Shown here: one piece after another, positions 24,479-34,756 of the stretch
Numbering within the stretch: position 1 is the first letter of the stretch
Layout: every line of letters begins with the position of its first letter
Source of the DNA: Flavobacteriales bacterium
GTDB lineage: Bacteria > Bacteroidota > Bacteroidia > Flavobacteriales > UBA1820
Assembly: GCA_017620815.1 (NCBI GenBank)
Contig: JAGAUI010000031.1
Span: 1 to 34,895, forward strand
Length of the DNA stretch: 34,895 bases
Direction of reading: 5' to 3'
The notes under the pieces: generated by a model
What the model was told of the DNA's origin: nothing
Database searches by the model: none
What the model saw: only the letters and a program-made list of their open reading frames with translations
Translations under genes and position numbers: made by a program

Positions 24479-26215
24479 CTATGACTGTATAGAGTCGTAT
24501 TCACTTTCTGGTTTGATGTCTTTGATACGTAACTGGATACTGGTGCGTCCCATGTATTCGTTTTCTTCTATTGAGAATACAGCCATAAATGGTTGTCCTT
24601 CGCTTATCAGTTCCATTTTTTCGCCTAGATTAAATCCTATCGCATCATAAGTGCGTGATGGGTCTTCGGCCGATGTTATGGTCATCTTAAGGTGCTGTTC
24701 ATTTTTCCCTACCGATTTGCCCCAACCATTGTCTTTAAGACCTCTTGCCATAAAGATAGGGGAGTTATTTCCTGGCCCAAATGGTGCAAATTTTTTAAGC
24801 GTCTTAAAGAATCGTGGTGTTATATCACGAATGTCTATCTGTGCATCAATCTCTACTTCTGGAGTACGCATCTCTGGTTGGATGGCACTGCGAGCTATAT
24901 CATTGATACGACGGCGAAATTCTTCAAAATTCTCCATCTTGATAGTAAGACCTGCTGCATATTTATGCCCACCGAACTGTTCTATCAAGTCTTGACATTC
25001 TTCTATGGCGTTGTATATGTCAAACCCATGCATACTACGTGCCGATGCCGATATCATATCATCATCTGTCTGGGTGAATACCATAGCAGGACGATAGAAT
25101 TGTTCTACCAGACGTGAAGCTACTATACCTATCACACCTTTGTGCCATAGAGGATTGTAAACTATGATGCAGAATTCGTCATCTAGGACTTTGTCTTTGA
25201 GCATATCCATGGCTTCTTCTGTTATGGCTGCATCTAGTTCTTTGCGTTCGGCATTGAGACGGTCTATTTCCAATGCCATTTCTTTGGCTACTACGTCGTT
25301 CTGTGCTGTAAGAAGGTCCACAGCATGCATACCTTGGTTTATACGGCCGGCAGCATTGATACGCGGAGCGATTATAAATATAACATCTGAAATAGAGAAG
25401 AAACGTTTTTTTGAAAAAATGGTAAAGGCTTTGATACCGGGGCAAGGGTCGTTGTTCAGTTTTTTAAGCCCGTGATAAGCCAATGTGCGGTTTTCATCCA
25501 CTATAGGGACTATGTCTGCACCTATGCTCACAGCTGCCAAGTCTAGGTATTCTTTCACGACGCTTTTCTCGTCCCAACCCTTACGGCGACATATAGCCTG
25601 TATGAGTTTGAGTCCCACACCACATCCGCTCAACTCCTTGAAAGGATAAGAGCAGTCTGTGCGTTTGGGGTCAAGTACGGCCGTTGCCTTGGGTAGTACG
25701 TCTGATGGGCGGTGATGGTCGCAAATGATAATGTCTATACCTTGACTAGCTGCGTACTCTATCTCGCGGTCTGCTTTTATACCACAGTCCAGTGCGATGA
25801 TGAGTTTACAGTTTTTTTCGCGTGCGGTATCTATACCGCGGAATGAAACCCCATACCCTTCGTTGTTGCGGTCTGGTATGTAGGAATAGACGTTGGGATG
25901 TATCTTTCTCAAGAAAGAATACATAAGTGCTACGGCCGTAGTACCATCTACGTCGTAGTCTCCGTAAACAAGTATGCCTTCGCGAGCGTCGAGGGCTTGC
26001 TCGACACGTGCTACTGCTCTATCCATATCCTGCATGAGGAATGGGTCGTGCAAACGATTCAGGTCAGGATGAAAAAATGCCTTTGCCTCTTCATGCGTTT
26101 TAATGTTACGTTGCAGTAGCAGCAGTGCCAAAACCTTGTCTATTTTCAGGGCGGAGGATAGTGCGTCTATTTCTTCGTCCGAAGGGCGGGTTTTGATACG
26201 CCACCTTTTATTCAT
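24479..26215 (-). CDS. recJ: Single-strand-specific 5'-3' exonuclease RecJ
   Basis: This 578-residue DHH-family nuclease works in recombination and repair. The catalytic motifs are complete: GDYDVDGT (85-92, with D86, D88 and D90), ALDCG (D143), CDHH (165-168) and, later, IAPRINAAGRI (about 280-290). The DHHA1 domain contains the glycine-rich FGGHKYAAGL segment, and an OB-like C-terminal part follows, with APFGPGNNSPIF. The length matches bacterial RecJ. Its ATG overlaps the end of rsmI by 8 bases, which indicates cotranscription and probably translational coupling. Confidence 0.96.
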   Translation of the reverse strand: MNKRWRIKTRPSDEEIDALSSALKIDKVLALLLLQRNIKTHEEAKAFFHPDLNRLHDPFLMQDMDRAVARVEQALDAREGILVYGDYDVDGTTAVALMYSFLRKIHPNVYSYIPDRNNEGYGVSFRGIDTAREKNCKLIIALDCGIKADREIEYAASQGIDIIICDHHRPSDVLPKATAVLDPKRTDCSYPFKELSGCGVGLKLIQAICRRKGWDEKSVVKEYLDLAAVSIGADIVPIVDENRTLAYHGLKKLNNDPCPGIKAFTIFSKKRFFSISDVIFIIAPRINAAGRINQGMHAVDLLTAQNDVVAKEMALEIDRLNAERKELDAAITEEAMDMLKDKVLDDEFCIIVYNPLWHKGVIGIVASRLVEQFYRPAMVFTQTDDDMISASARSMHGFDIYNAIEECQDLIEQFGGHKYAAGLTIKMENFEEFRRRINDIARSAIQPEMRTPEVEIDAQIDIRDITPRFFKTLKKFAPFGPGNNSPIFMARGLKDNGWGKSVGKNEQHLKMTITSAEDPSRTYDAIGFNLGEKMELISEGQPFMAVFSIEENEYMGRTSIQLRIKDIKPESEYDSIQS

Positions 26216-26915
26216 CTTTATTTATTCTTTTTTTTTCTTTTTTGGGGCTCTGGTCTCCTGCTACCACTAGTACAAATTCCCCGCGGGGGGCGTGGCTGCG
26301 GAAATGTTCCAGAACTTCTTCTACCGTACCGCGTATGTGCTCTTCATACATCTTGCTTATCTCACGGCTAGCACACATATTACGGGCAGGAAATACGCGA
26401 GAGAAATCCTCCAGCGTACGCAATAGCTTATGTGGAGATTCATAGAATATCATCGTGCGGCGTTCATCTTTCAACTCTTCCAAACGTGTGGCACGACCTT
26501 TTTTTACAGGAAGAAACCCTTCAAACGTAAAACGTTCGCAAGGCAGTCCCGATGCTACTAGTGCTGGAACAAATGCCGTAGCACCAGGCAAGCACTCTAC
26601 TTTTATCCCCTCTGCTATTGCCTCGCGAGTGATGAGAAACCCCGGGTCTGATATGCCCGGTGTGCCTGCATCTGTAATAAGGGCTATGGTTGTCCCTGCT
26701 TTTATACGGTCTATGAATCCTTCTACTGTTTTATGTTCGTTAAACATATGGTACGACATCATAGGAGTAGATATGTCTAGGGATTTGAGCAAATGAGATG
26801 ATGTGCGAGTGTCTTCGGCCAGTATGAGGTCGGCATCTCGCAATATCTCAATCCCGCGAGGGGTCATATCTTTCATATTCCCTACTGGTGTAGGTACCAA
26901 ATATAGTTTTGACAT
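26208..26915 (-). CDS. rsmI: 16S rRNA (cytidine-1402-2'-O)-methyltransferase RsmI
   Basis: This 235-residue SAM-dependent enzyme methylates the ribose of C1402 in the ribosomal P site. The start at 26915 gives MSKLYLVPTPVGNMKDMTPRG, the canonical family N-terminus; the frame extends 12 codons further upstream without family resemblance. The other signatures are present: AEDTRTSSHLL, TDAGTPGISDPG, PGATAFVPALVASGLP, FEGFLP and YESPHKL. The C-terminus is lysine-rich. recJ begins inside its last codons. Confidence 0.95.
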   Translation of the reverse strand: MSKLYLVPTPVGNMKDMTPRGIEILRDADLILAEDTRTSSHLLKSLDISTPMMSYHMFNEHKTVEGFIDRIKAGTTIALITDAGTPGISDPGFLITREAIAEGIKVECLPGATAFVPALVASGLPCERFTFEGFLPVKKGRATRLEELKDERRTMIFYESPHKLLRTLEDFSRVFPARNMCASREISKMYEEHIRGTVEEVLEHFRSHAPRGEFVLVVAGDQSPKKEKKRINKDE

Positions 26916-27011
26916 AAAACTTAAAATATTATGATGCACACTCATAGGCACTGAATATCAGTCTCCTATATGGTAATAAGAGACGGGTGGGGCTACATCA
27001 TGCGCTAACTA

Positions 27012-27019
27012 CAAAAATA
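27012..27019 (-). promoter_or_regulatory. -7 box upstream of rsmI-recJ
   Basis: The minus strand reads TATTTTTG, a full TAnnTTTG match, about 97 bases before the rsmI ATG. A minus-strand TTTG at 27036-27039 lies 16 bases away, a little short of the usual spacing. The stretch 26916-27011 shows no gene. Confidence 0.45.
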
Positions 27020-27070
27020 CATCATAATTTTGTTACAAAATGTACTTTTTTCAAAAAAAATCTAATGCCT

Positions 27071-27117
27071 ATGCACAAAAAATGCGGCGGGCTATGCCCG
27101 CCGCATTTTTTGTGCAT
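27071..27117 (-). terminator. Terminator of valS, 22-bp perfect palindrome arms
   Basis: Arms 27071-27092 and 27096-27117 pair over 22 bp around loop TAT. The core is TGCGGCGGGC/GCCCGCCGCA, flanked by A6/T6 and then ATGCAC/GTGCAT. It lies 25 bases past the valS stop and ends the minus-strand transcript. By symmetry it could also work on the plus strand. Confidence 0.9.
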
Positions 27118-27141
27118 TCATGTCTCTATGGATAGATAAAA

Positions 27142-29769
27142 TTATTTAAGAGATTTTATAGCTTGTTCTATTGTGGCTATTTTGGATAGAGCGTCTGCTT
27201 CTTTTTTACGTTCTGCATTTACAACGGCCTCTGGAGCAGAAGATACAAAACGTTCGTTGGATAGTTTCTTGCGTACCGAAGCTAGGAAACCTTGAGCATA
27301 TTCCAAATCCTTATGTAGGCGGGATAGTTCTGCCTCTACGTCTATCTTATCGCCCACAGGGATAAAGTATTCGTCTGTGCGTACCATTACAGATATAACA
27401 CCTTCTGGCTTTTTATCTACTATGGATATAGGACGTACATTGGCTAGTTTTTCTACTATCTCATTGACAATAGGAGCTGTCGTAGAGCAGGTCATCACGT
27501 CTAGTGTTTCTTTTGGAGAAAGACCTTTTTCTGCTCTTACACCGCGTATGGCTGTGATTAGTTCGGTAGTATAAGCAAATGCCTCTAGAGTCTTGCGGTC
27601 TATTTCACCTTCATGTGTAAACCACTGTGAAACGATAAGAGCTTCTTCTACCTCACGTGGACGTATGGCTTGCCATAACTCTTCGGTGATAAATGGCATG
27701 ATAGGGTGAAGCAGACGTAGCAAATCCTCAAAATGTTTAATAGCTCTATCACGAGTAGAACGAGCTACAGGAGAACCATATGGAGGTTTGATAGCTTCCA
27801 GATACCATGAGCAGTAGTCGTCCCATACTAGACGATATGTGGTCATAAGGGCTTCGGAAAGACGGAATTCGTCATATAGATGGTCTATCTCTTTTATGGC
27901 TTCTCCCATCTTTTCATCAAACCAATCACCAGCCTTTTGTGCTACAGGAGCTACCTCTACATCGTCAGATACTTCCATTCCTGCCACTAGACGATATGCG
28001 TTCCATATCTTGTTACAGAAATTGGCTCCCTGTTTACATAGGTCTGTGTCAAATGGGAAGTCGTTACCAGCAGGAGCTGTAAGCAACATTCCTAGACGTA
28101 CAGAATCGGCACCATATTCTTCCATTAGCTTTATAGGGTCTGGTGAGTTGCCTAGTGATTTTGACATCTTACGACCTAGCTTATCACGTACAGTACCAGT
28201 AAAATATACGTTGGCAAATGGACGTTCACCGCGGTATTCATATCCTGCCATAATCATACGTGCTACCCAGAAGAACATAATGTCTGGTGCTGTAACTAGG
28301 TCGCAGGTAGGGTAGTAGTATTTTATTTCTTCGTTATCTGGGTAACGTATGCCATCAAATACCGATATAGGCCACAACCATGACGAAAACCAAGTGTCTA
28401 GTGCATCGGGGTCTTGGTGTATGTCGCTGGCAGTGAGAGATGGATTGCCCGTCTTTTCACGTGCTAGAGCAAGTGCCTCATCGTCATCGTGTGCTACCAC
28501 ATAATCATTCATTCCGCTACCGTAATAGTATGCAGGTATGCGGTGTCCCCACCACAACTGACGCGATATGTTCCAGTCGTGTGCATTTTCCATCCAGTGG
28601 CGGTATGTATTCTTGAATTTTTCGGGTACAAAATGTACCGTATCATCCATTACGGCTTTAAGAGCAGTAGGAGCTAGATTGCCCATCTTGAGGAACCATT
28701 GTAGAGATACCTTTGGTTCAATGATAGCCTTGGTACGTTCAGATGTTCCTACTTTGTTGGTATAGTTCTCTACTTTTTCTAGCAGACCTTTTTCTGCCAA
28801 TTCTTTTTCAATCTCACGGCGTACCACAAAACGGTCTTTGCCTTCATAGTGAAGACCATATGAGTTAAGAGTGGCATCGTCATTGAATATATCTATCACA
28901 TCTAGCTGATGTTTATCACCTAGCATCTTGTCGTTAACGTCGTGTGCAGGAGTAACTTTAAGACAACCAGTACCAAATTCCAAATCTACGTATTCGTCTT
29001 CTATGACAGGTATCGCACGTCCTGCTATAGGTACTATTACTCTTTTACCGCGAATGTGTTCATAACGAGGGTCTGCAGGGTTGATACACATGGCTGTATC
29101 TCCAAATATAGTCTCGGGACGTGTGGTAGCAACTACGACATAGTCATCACTACCTTCTATCATATAACGCAGGTAGTAGAGTTTGCCTTGTTGTTCTACA
29201 TATATAACTTCTTCATCAGATACCGTTGTAAGGGCTTCGGGGTCCCAGTTTACCATACGGTATCCGCGATAGATAAGACCTTTGCGGTATAAATCTACAA
29301 ATACTCTGGTTACAGACTCGCTAAGCGGAGCGTCCATAGTAAAACGTGTACGGTCCCAATCACACGAAGCTCCTAGCTTTTTAAGCTGTTCCAGTATGAT
29401 GCCTCCGTGTTCATGTGTCCAATCCCAAGCGTGTTTTAGGAATTCTTCACGCGAGAGGTCTGTCTTTTTAATACCTCGTTCTTTAAGACGAGCAACGACT
29501 TTGGCCTCGGTGGCTATGCTGGCGTGGTCGGTTCCTGGTACCCAACATGCGTTATAGCCTCTCATGCGTGCACGGCGTATAAGCAGGTCTTGTATGGTGT
29601 TGTTCATCATATGCCCCATGTGAAGTACACCTGTTACGTTTGGTGGAGGGATAACTATGGTGTATGGAGTGCGTGCATCTGGTGTGGAATGAAAATATCC
29701 TTTTTCCATCCAGTAAGCGTACCATTTGTCTTCAATGTCGGCTGGGGAGTATTTAGAAGGGATTTCCAT
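27142..29769 (-). CDS. valS: Valyl-tRNA synthetase
   Basis: This 875-residue class I aminoacyl-tRNA synthetase charges tRNA-Val. The HIGH-type motif is HMGH (50-53) in [14 protein letters not shown], and the KMSKS motif is complete (534-538). The editing domain has [13 protein letters not shown] (about 212-224) and the segment with [12 protein letters not shown]. The C-terminal arm (about 810-875) has the ValS coiled coil, rich in Glu, Lys and Leu. All essential motifs are present. It is monocistronic, with a -7 box just upstream, and no T-box or other leader structure is seen. Confidence 0.97.
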   Translation of the reverse strand: MEIPSKYSPADIEDKWYAYWMEKGYFHSTPDARTPYTIVIPPPNVTGVLHMGHMMNNTIQDLLIRRARMRGYNACWVPGTDHASIATEAKVVARLKERGIKKTDLSREEFLKHAWDWTHEHGGIILEQLKKLGASCDWDRTRFTMDAPLSESVTRVFVDLYRKGLIYRGYRMVNWDPEALTTVSDEEVIYVEQQGKLYYLRYMIEGSDDYVVVATTRPETIFGDTAMCINPADPRYEHIRGKRVIVPIAGRAIPVIEDEYVDLEFGTGCLKVTPAHDVNDKMLGDKHQLDVIDIFNDDATLNSYGLHYEGKDRFVVRREIEKELAEKGLLEKVENYTNKVGTSERTKAIIEPKVSLQWFLKMGNLAPTALKAVMDDTVHFVPEKFKNTYRHWMENAHDWNISRQLWWGHRIPAYYYGSGMNDYVVAHDDDEALALAREKTGNPSLTASDIHQDPDALDTWFSSWLWPISVFDGIRYPDNEEIKYYYPTCDLVTAPDIMFFWVARMIMAGYEYRGERPFANVYFTGTVRDKLGRKMSKSLGNSPDPIKLMEEYGADSVRLGMLLTAPAGNDFPFDTDLCKQGANFCNKIWNAYRLVAGMEVSDDVEVAPVAQKAGDWFDEKMGEAIKEIDHLYDEFRLSEALMTTYRLVWDDYCSWYLEAIKPPYGSPVARSTRDRAIKHFEDLLRLLHPIMPFITEELWQAIRPREVEEALIVSQWFTHEGEIDRKTLEAFAYTTELITAIRGVRAEKGLSPKETLDVMTCSTTAPIVNEIVEKLANVRPISIVDKKPEGVISVMVRTDEYFIPVGDKIDVEAELSRLHKDLEYAQGFLASVRKKLSNERFVSSAPEAVVNAERKKEADALSKIATIEQAIKSLK

Positions 29770-29811
29770 GATATATGTGATTTATTTTTTCCTAATGATA
29801 ATTTTAAGATG

Positions 29812-29819
29812 CAAATTTA
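29812..29819 (-). promoter_or_regulatory. -7 box of valS
   Basis: The minus strand reads TAAATTTG, a full match, 43 bases before the valS ATG. A plus-strand near-match TAACTTCG (29832-29839) for ftsK lies 12 bases away, so the two divergent promoters are close together. Confidence 0.5.
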
Positions 29820-29906
29820 ATGACTTTTGATTAACTTCGCAGAATAAAATGTGAACTATCTCCATTTTTTAATACAAAAGAACATAAAATACTCCATATA
29901 AAGACC

Positions 29907-32447
29907 ATGGCAACCAAAAAACCAACTAAAACACCTAAATCCCCAGCCAAAAAACCACAGAAAAAGACACCTCGTGCTACTCAGACTCCGTGGATAAATA
30001 CTCGTGCGGGTAGAGTTATAATAGGTATATCTATAACTATATTGCTGCTGTTACTCACAGCGGCATGTGTTTCTTATCTCTTTACCGGAGCCGGTGACCA
30101 AAATGTACAGTCTGGGGAGAGTTATGGGAATGTCTTTGGTATAGCGGGGTATTATGTGAGTCATCTGCTTATGAATCGTTTGGGGGTATCGGTATTCTGC
30201 CTGCTCGTGGGGGGATATGCTGTGGCGGCTATCATAATGCTGGACAAACCATTCTCTCGCATAACGCTTTTTATAAGTAAGATGCTCATGTGGGCAGTGT
30301 GGATAGGTGTGGTGATGGCTTATTTCTCTAGTTTTTATTCGGGGGCGTGGGGTTATCGTCTGCATGTGATGCTTTATCAGTTGCTAGGATGGGGACTTGC
30401 TCCGCTGCTGGCTATATTACCTATATCGTGGGCTGTGTTGAGATTTGGTATAACTCCAGAAAAACTCAACCAGTGGAGAGAACGCCGTCTTGAGGCGGCA
30501 GCACTGCGTGCTGCCGAACGCGAAGCTCGTCTATCGCGTGAAAGAGAAGAAAAAGAAGCCGAAAAGAAAGTTCGTGAGGCAGAAAAACTCGCACTGGAAA
30601 AAATAGCCGAAGCTCAGGATAAAAAGGAAGGTGCTTATGTGATAAGTGGTATAGATGATGTAGAACTACCTCAAGTCGAGGAAAAAATAGACGATATAAT
30701 AAAAGATGAAGAGGATGATGAAGAAATAGTAGAAAAAGAATTTGAGATAAAGGATACTTATAATAAAGATGAAATAGATGACTCTACTACCAGTGAGCAG
30801 GGAGAGGGAGAGACTCTTAAAAGTGGCACTGTCATTCATGAGGAAGGCGAGGACGGTATAGATTTTACCCTCACTGTAGCTAGTGATGAGAGTTGTTTGA
30901 GTGAGGAATTGGCACGCCGTCTGGTAGAGGAGCAAGGGGAATACGACCCAAAATTGGAATTGTCTAGTTATCGTTTTCCTCAGCTGTCTATGTTGCGTCG
31001 TTTTGATAACGAGAGTATAAATGTGGAAAAAGAAGAGGTAATAGCCAATCGTAAACGAATAGTAGATACACTTAAAAACTATGGAATAGATGTATCACAT
31101 ATACATTCTACGGTAGGGCCAACTGTTACGCTATATGAGATAATCCCAGCACCGGGAGTCAAGATAGCCAAAATCAAAAACCTAGAAGATGATATAGCAC
31201 TATCGCTTTCGGCACTAGGAATACGTATCATAGCTCCTATTCCAGGGAGAGGAACCATAGGTATAGAAGTCCCCAATAAAGAACCGAGCATAGTTTCTAT
31301 GAATTCTGTCATATCATCGCGTAATTTCCAGACTGCACAGATGGAACTGCCTGTGGCGATAGGTAAAAACATTTCAAATGAAACGGTGGTATTTGACCTT
31401 GCCAAAATGCCACACTTGCTCATGGCAGGTGCTACGGGACAAGGTAAATCGGTAGGATTGAATGCTGTACTCACATCATTGTTATATAAAAAACACCCTT
31501 CACAGGTAAAATTTGTGCTAGTTGACCCCAAAAAGGTAGAACTTACGCTTTATAATAAAATAGAACGTCACTATCTGGCAAAACTGCCCGATAGCCGAGA
31601 TGCCATCATTACAGATACTTCCAAGGTCATAGACACACTTAACTCTCTGTGTGCCGAGATGGACGCACGTTATGACTTGCTCAAGGAAGCTTATGTGCGT
31701 AACATAAAGGAGTACAACGCCAAATTTATCGCCCGTCGCTTAAATCCTGCCAAAGGACATAAATATATGCCATACATAGTGCTGGTGGTGGATGAGTTTG
31801 CAGACCTTATAATGACGGCAGGCAAGGAAGTAGAAACGCCTATTGCACGTCTGGCACAACTGGCTCGTGCGGTGGGAATACACCTTATCATAGCTACCCA
31901 ACGTCCATCGGTAAATGTGATAACAGGTATCATCAAGGCCAATTTCCCAGCTCGTATAGCATTCCGCGTTACTTCCAAGATAGACTCCCGTACTATCCTA
32001 GACGCTTCTGGTGCCGACCAACTGATAGGTAAGGGAGATATGCTGCTCTCCAGCGGAGGAAATGAGATGATACGTGTGCAGTGTGCATTTGTAGATACAC
32101 CAGAAGTAGAGGCTATATGTGATTTCATAGGTGCCCAAAAGGGTTATCATTCGGCATTCTTACTGCCAGAGGTAGAACATTCATCGGGTGATGATGGAGA
32201 GATAATATCTATAGATGAACGCGACCCAAAATTTGAAGAGGCAGCACGTGTGGTGGTGGCTATGCAGAAAGGTTCGGCATCGGTCATACAGCGTAAACTC
32301 TCCATAGGTTTTAACCGTGCAGGACGTATCGTTGACCAGTTGGAGAGTGCTGGTATCATAGGGCCATTTAACGGCTCAAAAGCTCGTGAGGTGCTCATCC
32401 AAGATGAAAATACTCTCAATAGAATACTTTACGGAACAGAAAAATAG
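29907..32447 (+). CDS. ftsK: DNA translocase FtsK
   Basis: This 846-residue septal DNA pump moves chromosome dimers and termini through the closing septum. After a basic N-terminus there are about four membrane segments (roughly 36-58, 92-112, 124-143 and 155-177). A charged linker follows (about 185-345, with a Glu/Arg coiled coil and an acidic stretch). The motor domain has Walker A GATGQGKS (508-515) and Walker B VLVVDEFAD (D629/E630). The C-terminal gamma winged helix (about 775-835, SVIQRKLSIGFNRAGRIVDQLE) should read polar KOPS-like sites. It is the first gene of a three-gene operon, with only 6 bases to lolA. Confidence 0.96.
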   Translation: MATKKPTKTPKSPAKKPQKKTPRATQTPWINTRAGRVIIGISITILLLLLTAACVSYLFTGAGDQNVQSGESYGNVFGIAGYYVSHLLMNRLGVSVFCLLVGGYAVAAIIMLDKPFSRITLFISKMLMWAVWIGVVMAYFSSFYSGAWGYRLHVMLYQLLGWGLAPLLAILPISWAVLRFGITPEKLNQWRERRLEAAALRAAEREARLSREREEKEAEKKVREAEKLALEKIAEAQDKKEGAYVISGIDDVELPQVEEKIDDIIKDEEDDEEIVEKEFEIKDTYNKDEIDDSTTSEQGEGETLKSGTVIHEEGEDGIDFTLTVASDESCLSEELARRLVEEQGEYDPKLELSSYRFPQLSMLRRFDNESINVEKEEVIANRKRIVDTLKNYGIDVSHIHSTVGPTVTLYEIIPAPGVKIAKIKNLEDDIALSLSALGIRIIAPIPGRGTIGIEVPNKEPSIVSMNSVISSRNFQTAQMELPVAIGKNISNETVVFDLAKMPHLLMAGATGQGKSVGLNAVLTSLLYKKHPSQVKFVLVDPKKVELTLYNKIERHYLAKLPDSRDAIITDTSKVIDTLNSLCAEMDARYDLLKEAYVRNIKEYNAKFIARRLNPAKGHKYMPYIVLVVDEFADLIMTAGKEVETPIARLAQLARAVGIHLIIATQRPSVNVITGIIKANFPARIAFRVTSKIDSRTILDASGADQLIGKGDMLLSSGGNEMIRVQCAFVDTPEVEAICDFIGAQKGYHSAFLLPEVEHSSGDDGEIISIDERDPKFEEAARVVVAMQKGSASVIQRKLSIGFNRAGRIVDQLESAGIIGPFNGSKAREVLIQDENTLNRILYGTEK

Positions 32448-32453
32448 ATTACT

Positions 32454-33074
32454 ATGCAGAAAAAGATTTTCTTTTTACTGTGGATTATGCTCCCTTTTGC
32501 TGTGATGTATGGGCAGAATTATGCCGATGCAGCAAGGATTATGGATAGCTGTGTGAAAAAGGTAAAGGACATAAACACATATAAATCTACAATAGAATAT
32601 GACTCCCAGAACTTCTCTGGTAGAGCTACACTTCTATTTTCTGATGGTAAATATCGTTTTACTACCAGTGATGTGGTACGAATGTGTGATGGTAAGTACA
32701 TTTATACCATAATGAACGACATAAAGGAGGTAAATGTAGAAAATATAGATGTAGATGGAGGAGCATTGGGTAGTATGTCGGATATTTTGAATATCTTTGT
32801 GCGGAATTTTAAACCCTATGCCGTTACCCGTAAAAATGACTCTTGGTTTATAGAGATGCGTCCTGTAGCTCAAGATAGAGAACTAGAGAGTGTAGAGATA
32901 GAGGTGGATATAAATACTCTGCTGCCGTTGTCATTTGTAGAGAAGATGAGAGAGGGCAATGGTAGTGTGATTAAAATTATAGAGCTTACTCCAGTTGTAA
33001 AAATTCAGGAGAGTGAGTTCTATTTTGATGAAAAGAAATATAAAGAAAGTGGTTACTATATAGTACGACCATAA
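32454..33074 (+). CDS. lolA: LolA-like periplasmic lipoprotein carrier
   Basis: This 206-residue protein has a signal peptide (MQKKIFFLLWIMLPFAVMYG-Q, about 20 residues). It then has the LolA-type beta-barrel pattern: an initial helix (ADAARIMDSCVKKVKD), then strands YKSTIEYDS, GRATLLFSDGKYRF and CDGKYIYTIMNDIKEV. LolA ferries lipoproteins from the LolCDE transporter to the outer membrane. The start is 6 bases after ftsK, and the permease gene follows 13 bases after its stop. The ftsK-lolA adjacency is also known in Proteobacteria, which supports the call. Sequence resemblance to E. coli LolA is weak, as usual for this phylum. Confidence 0.85.
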   Translation: MQKKIFFLLWIMLPFAVMYGQNYADAARIMDSCVKKVKDINTYKSTIEYDSQNFSGRATLLFSDGKYRFTTSDVVRMCDGKYIYTIMNDIKEVNVENIDVDGGALGSMSDILNIFVRNFKPYAVTRKNDSWFIEMRPVAQDRELESVEIEVDINTLLPLSFVEKMREGNGSVIKIIELTPVVKIQESEFYFDEKKYKESGYYIVRP

Positions 33075-33087
33075 TATATAGGTGTCT

Positions 33088-34728
33088 ATGAAGATACTAG
33101 ATAAATACATACTTAAATCTTTCCTGCCACCGTTTATAATAACGTTTTTTGTGGTGCTGCTTATATTTGTATTACAGATATTGTGGCTCTATGCAGATGA
33201 TATAGTAGGTAAGGGTATAGATACTATTATCATTATAGAGCTTATGATGTACATGAGTGCTTCGATGGTGCCAATGGCTTTGCCGGTATCTATCCTACTG
33301 TCTTCCATAATGGCATTTGGTAATCTTTCTGAAAATAGCGAACTAACGGCCTTCAAGACTGCTGGTGTTCCGCTATGGCGTATAATGCTCTCTCTTATCA
33401 TCCTTATGGTAATTACTGCATACGGTGCGTTCCTTTTTTCAAACCACGTCATCCCTTATGCCAATTTCAAGTCTGAAAATATGCTGTATAATATAGTACA
33501 GCAGAAACCAGCCCTCCAACTCCAGAATGGCGTCTTTACCCAAGTGGGAGATTTCTCTATACGAGTGATGGAAAAAACTCCTATAGATGAGGTAAGAGAT
33601 AGTATAAAGGATGTGCTTATACATGATTTGAGTAGTAATCGTGGTGCGGTATCTGTGATAGTGGCACGTAGGGGTTCTATCTCTACTTCGCCAGATAAAC
33701 GCTATATGGTGCTTTCGCTCTATGATGGGCATATGTATGAGGAGGAGATAAGTCCAAACTATGCCCAACGTACACACCAAGTGATAAATAAATCAAGTTT
33801 TGACCACCAAGTATTACCTGTAGATATATCATCTTTCAGTCAGGATGACCTTAAAAAAGAAGATGAAAAAGACAAACATTCTATGCTGAATATATCACAG
33901 TTGCGTCATGCACTGGATTCGTTGCAGGAGAAATATACAGGACGTCTTAAAATGTTTGCTATGGAGTTGGGACAGAACAACTATATAAGCTCTTTCCCTA
34001 CCGATTCTTCGTTGCTGGATTATGAAAGTAAGATAAGTGGTGTGCGTGATGTATATAAACGAGCATCTATGGTAGATGAGGCATTGGATAGTATGATAGC
34101 ACATTTCCCTATAACGGTAGAAGATAGGATGAATGGTGCTTCACTGCTTCCTGCCAAATACATATTTAGTGGGATAGACATAGACCCTAGAGATACTTTG
34201 AGTGAGGCTATAACATTTGTTCCTAGTAAGCACATAAGCCGCAAGGACGTGTACCGTGCTGCCGAAAACCAAGTGCGTAACGCGATGGATTATCTATCTA
34301 CATATAGCGAAGGATTGAGAGCATCGGGTGAGCGTATAAATATGTTTGGTCTGGAAATCCAACGTAAATATGCTCTGGCATTTGCGGTGATAGTATTGTT
34401 TTTTGTGGGAGCTCCTCTGGGAGCCCTTATACGCAAGGGTGGTTTTGGCTTACCGGTAGTGGTAGCGATAGCCATATTTATGGTGTATAACGTGTTGTTT
34501 ATGTTTGGCGAAAAGATGGGTAAGGAAGGTACGCTGGACGTTATTACAGCCAGATGGTTGCCTACACTGGTGCTATTGCCGTTGGGTGTATGGCTCACGT
34601 ATCGTGCTACCAAAGACGCAGTGATAGTAAATCTAGACCCTCTGCTTGTCAAGATGGATGCCATGTGGGCTCGTGTACCAGAAAAGTATAAACAGAAAAT
34701 AAAATCTCTTTTTGTAAGAAAGAGGTAA
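33088..34728 (+). CDS. LptF/LptG-family (YjgP/YjgQ) permease
   Basis: This is an inner-membrane subunit of the Lpt transporter, which extracts LPS and drives it across the periplasm. With ATG 33088 it has 546 residues; an in-frame GTG two codons earlier (33082) is less likely. Three N-terminal membrane segments (about 14-34, 47-78, 98-120) include the family's conserved loop ENSELTAFKTAGVPLWRI. A long periplasmic part follows, and then three C-terminal membrane segments after about residue 428. The protein is longer than the roughly 360 residues of E. coli LptF/LptG because of the central insert (about 245-400), as in other Bacteroidetes members. Which of LptF or LptG it represents cannot be decided. 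It is the last gene of the ftsK-lolA operon. Confidence 0.88.
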   Translation: MKILDKYILKSFLPPFIITFFVVLLIFVLQILWLYADDIVGKGIDTIIIIELMMYMSASMVPMALPVSILLSSIMAFGNLSENSELTAFKTAGVPLWRIMLSLIILMVITAYGAFLFSNHVIPYANFKSENMLYNIVQQKPALQLQNGVFTQVGDFSIRVMEKTPIDEVRDSIKDVLIHDLSSNRGAVSVIVARRGSISTSPDKRYMVLSLYDGHMYEEEISPNYAQRTHQVINKSSFDHQVLPVDISSFSQDDLKKEDEKDKHSMLNISQLRHALDSLQEKYTGRLKMFAMELGQNNYISSFPTDSSLLDYESKISGVRDVYKRASMVDEALDSMIAHFPITVEDRMNGASLLPAKYIFSGIDIDPRDTLSEAITFVPSKHISRKDVYRAAENQVRNAMDYLSTYSEGLRASGERINMFGLEIQRKYALAFAVIVLFFVGAPLGALIRKGGFGLPVVVAIAIFMVYNVLFMFGEKMGKEGTLDVITARWLPTLVLLPLGVWLTYRATKDAVIVNLDPLLVKMDAMWARVPEKYKQKIKSLFVRKR

Positions 34729-34756
34729 TAATAAGTAAGACAAATATGTTCAATAT

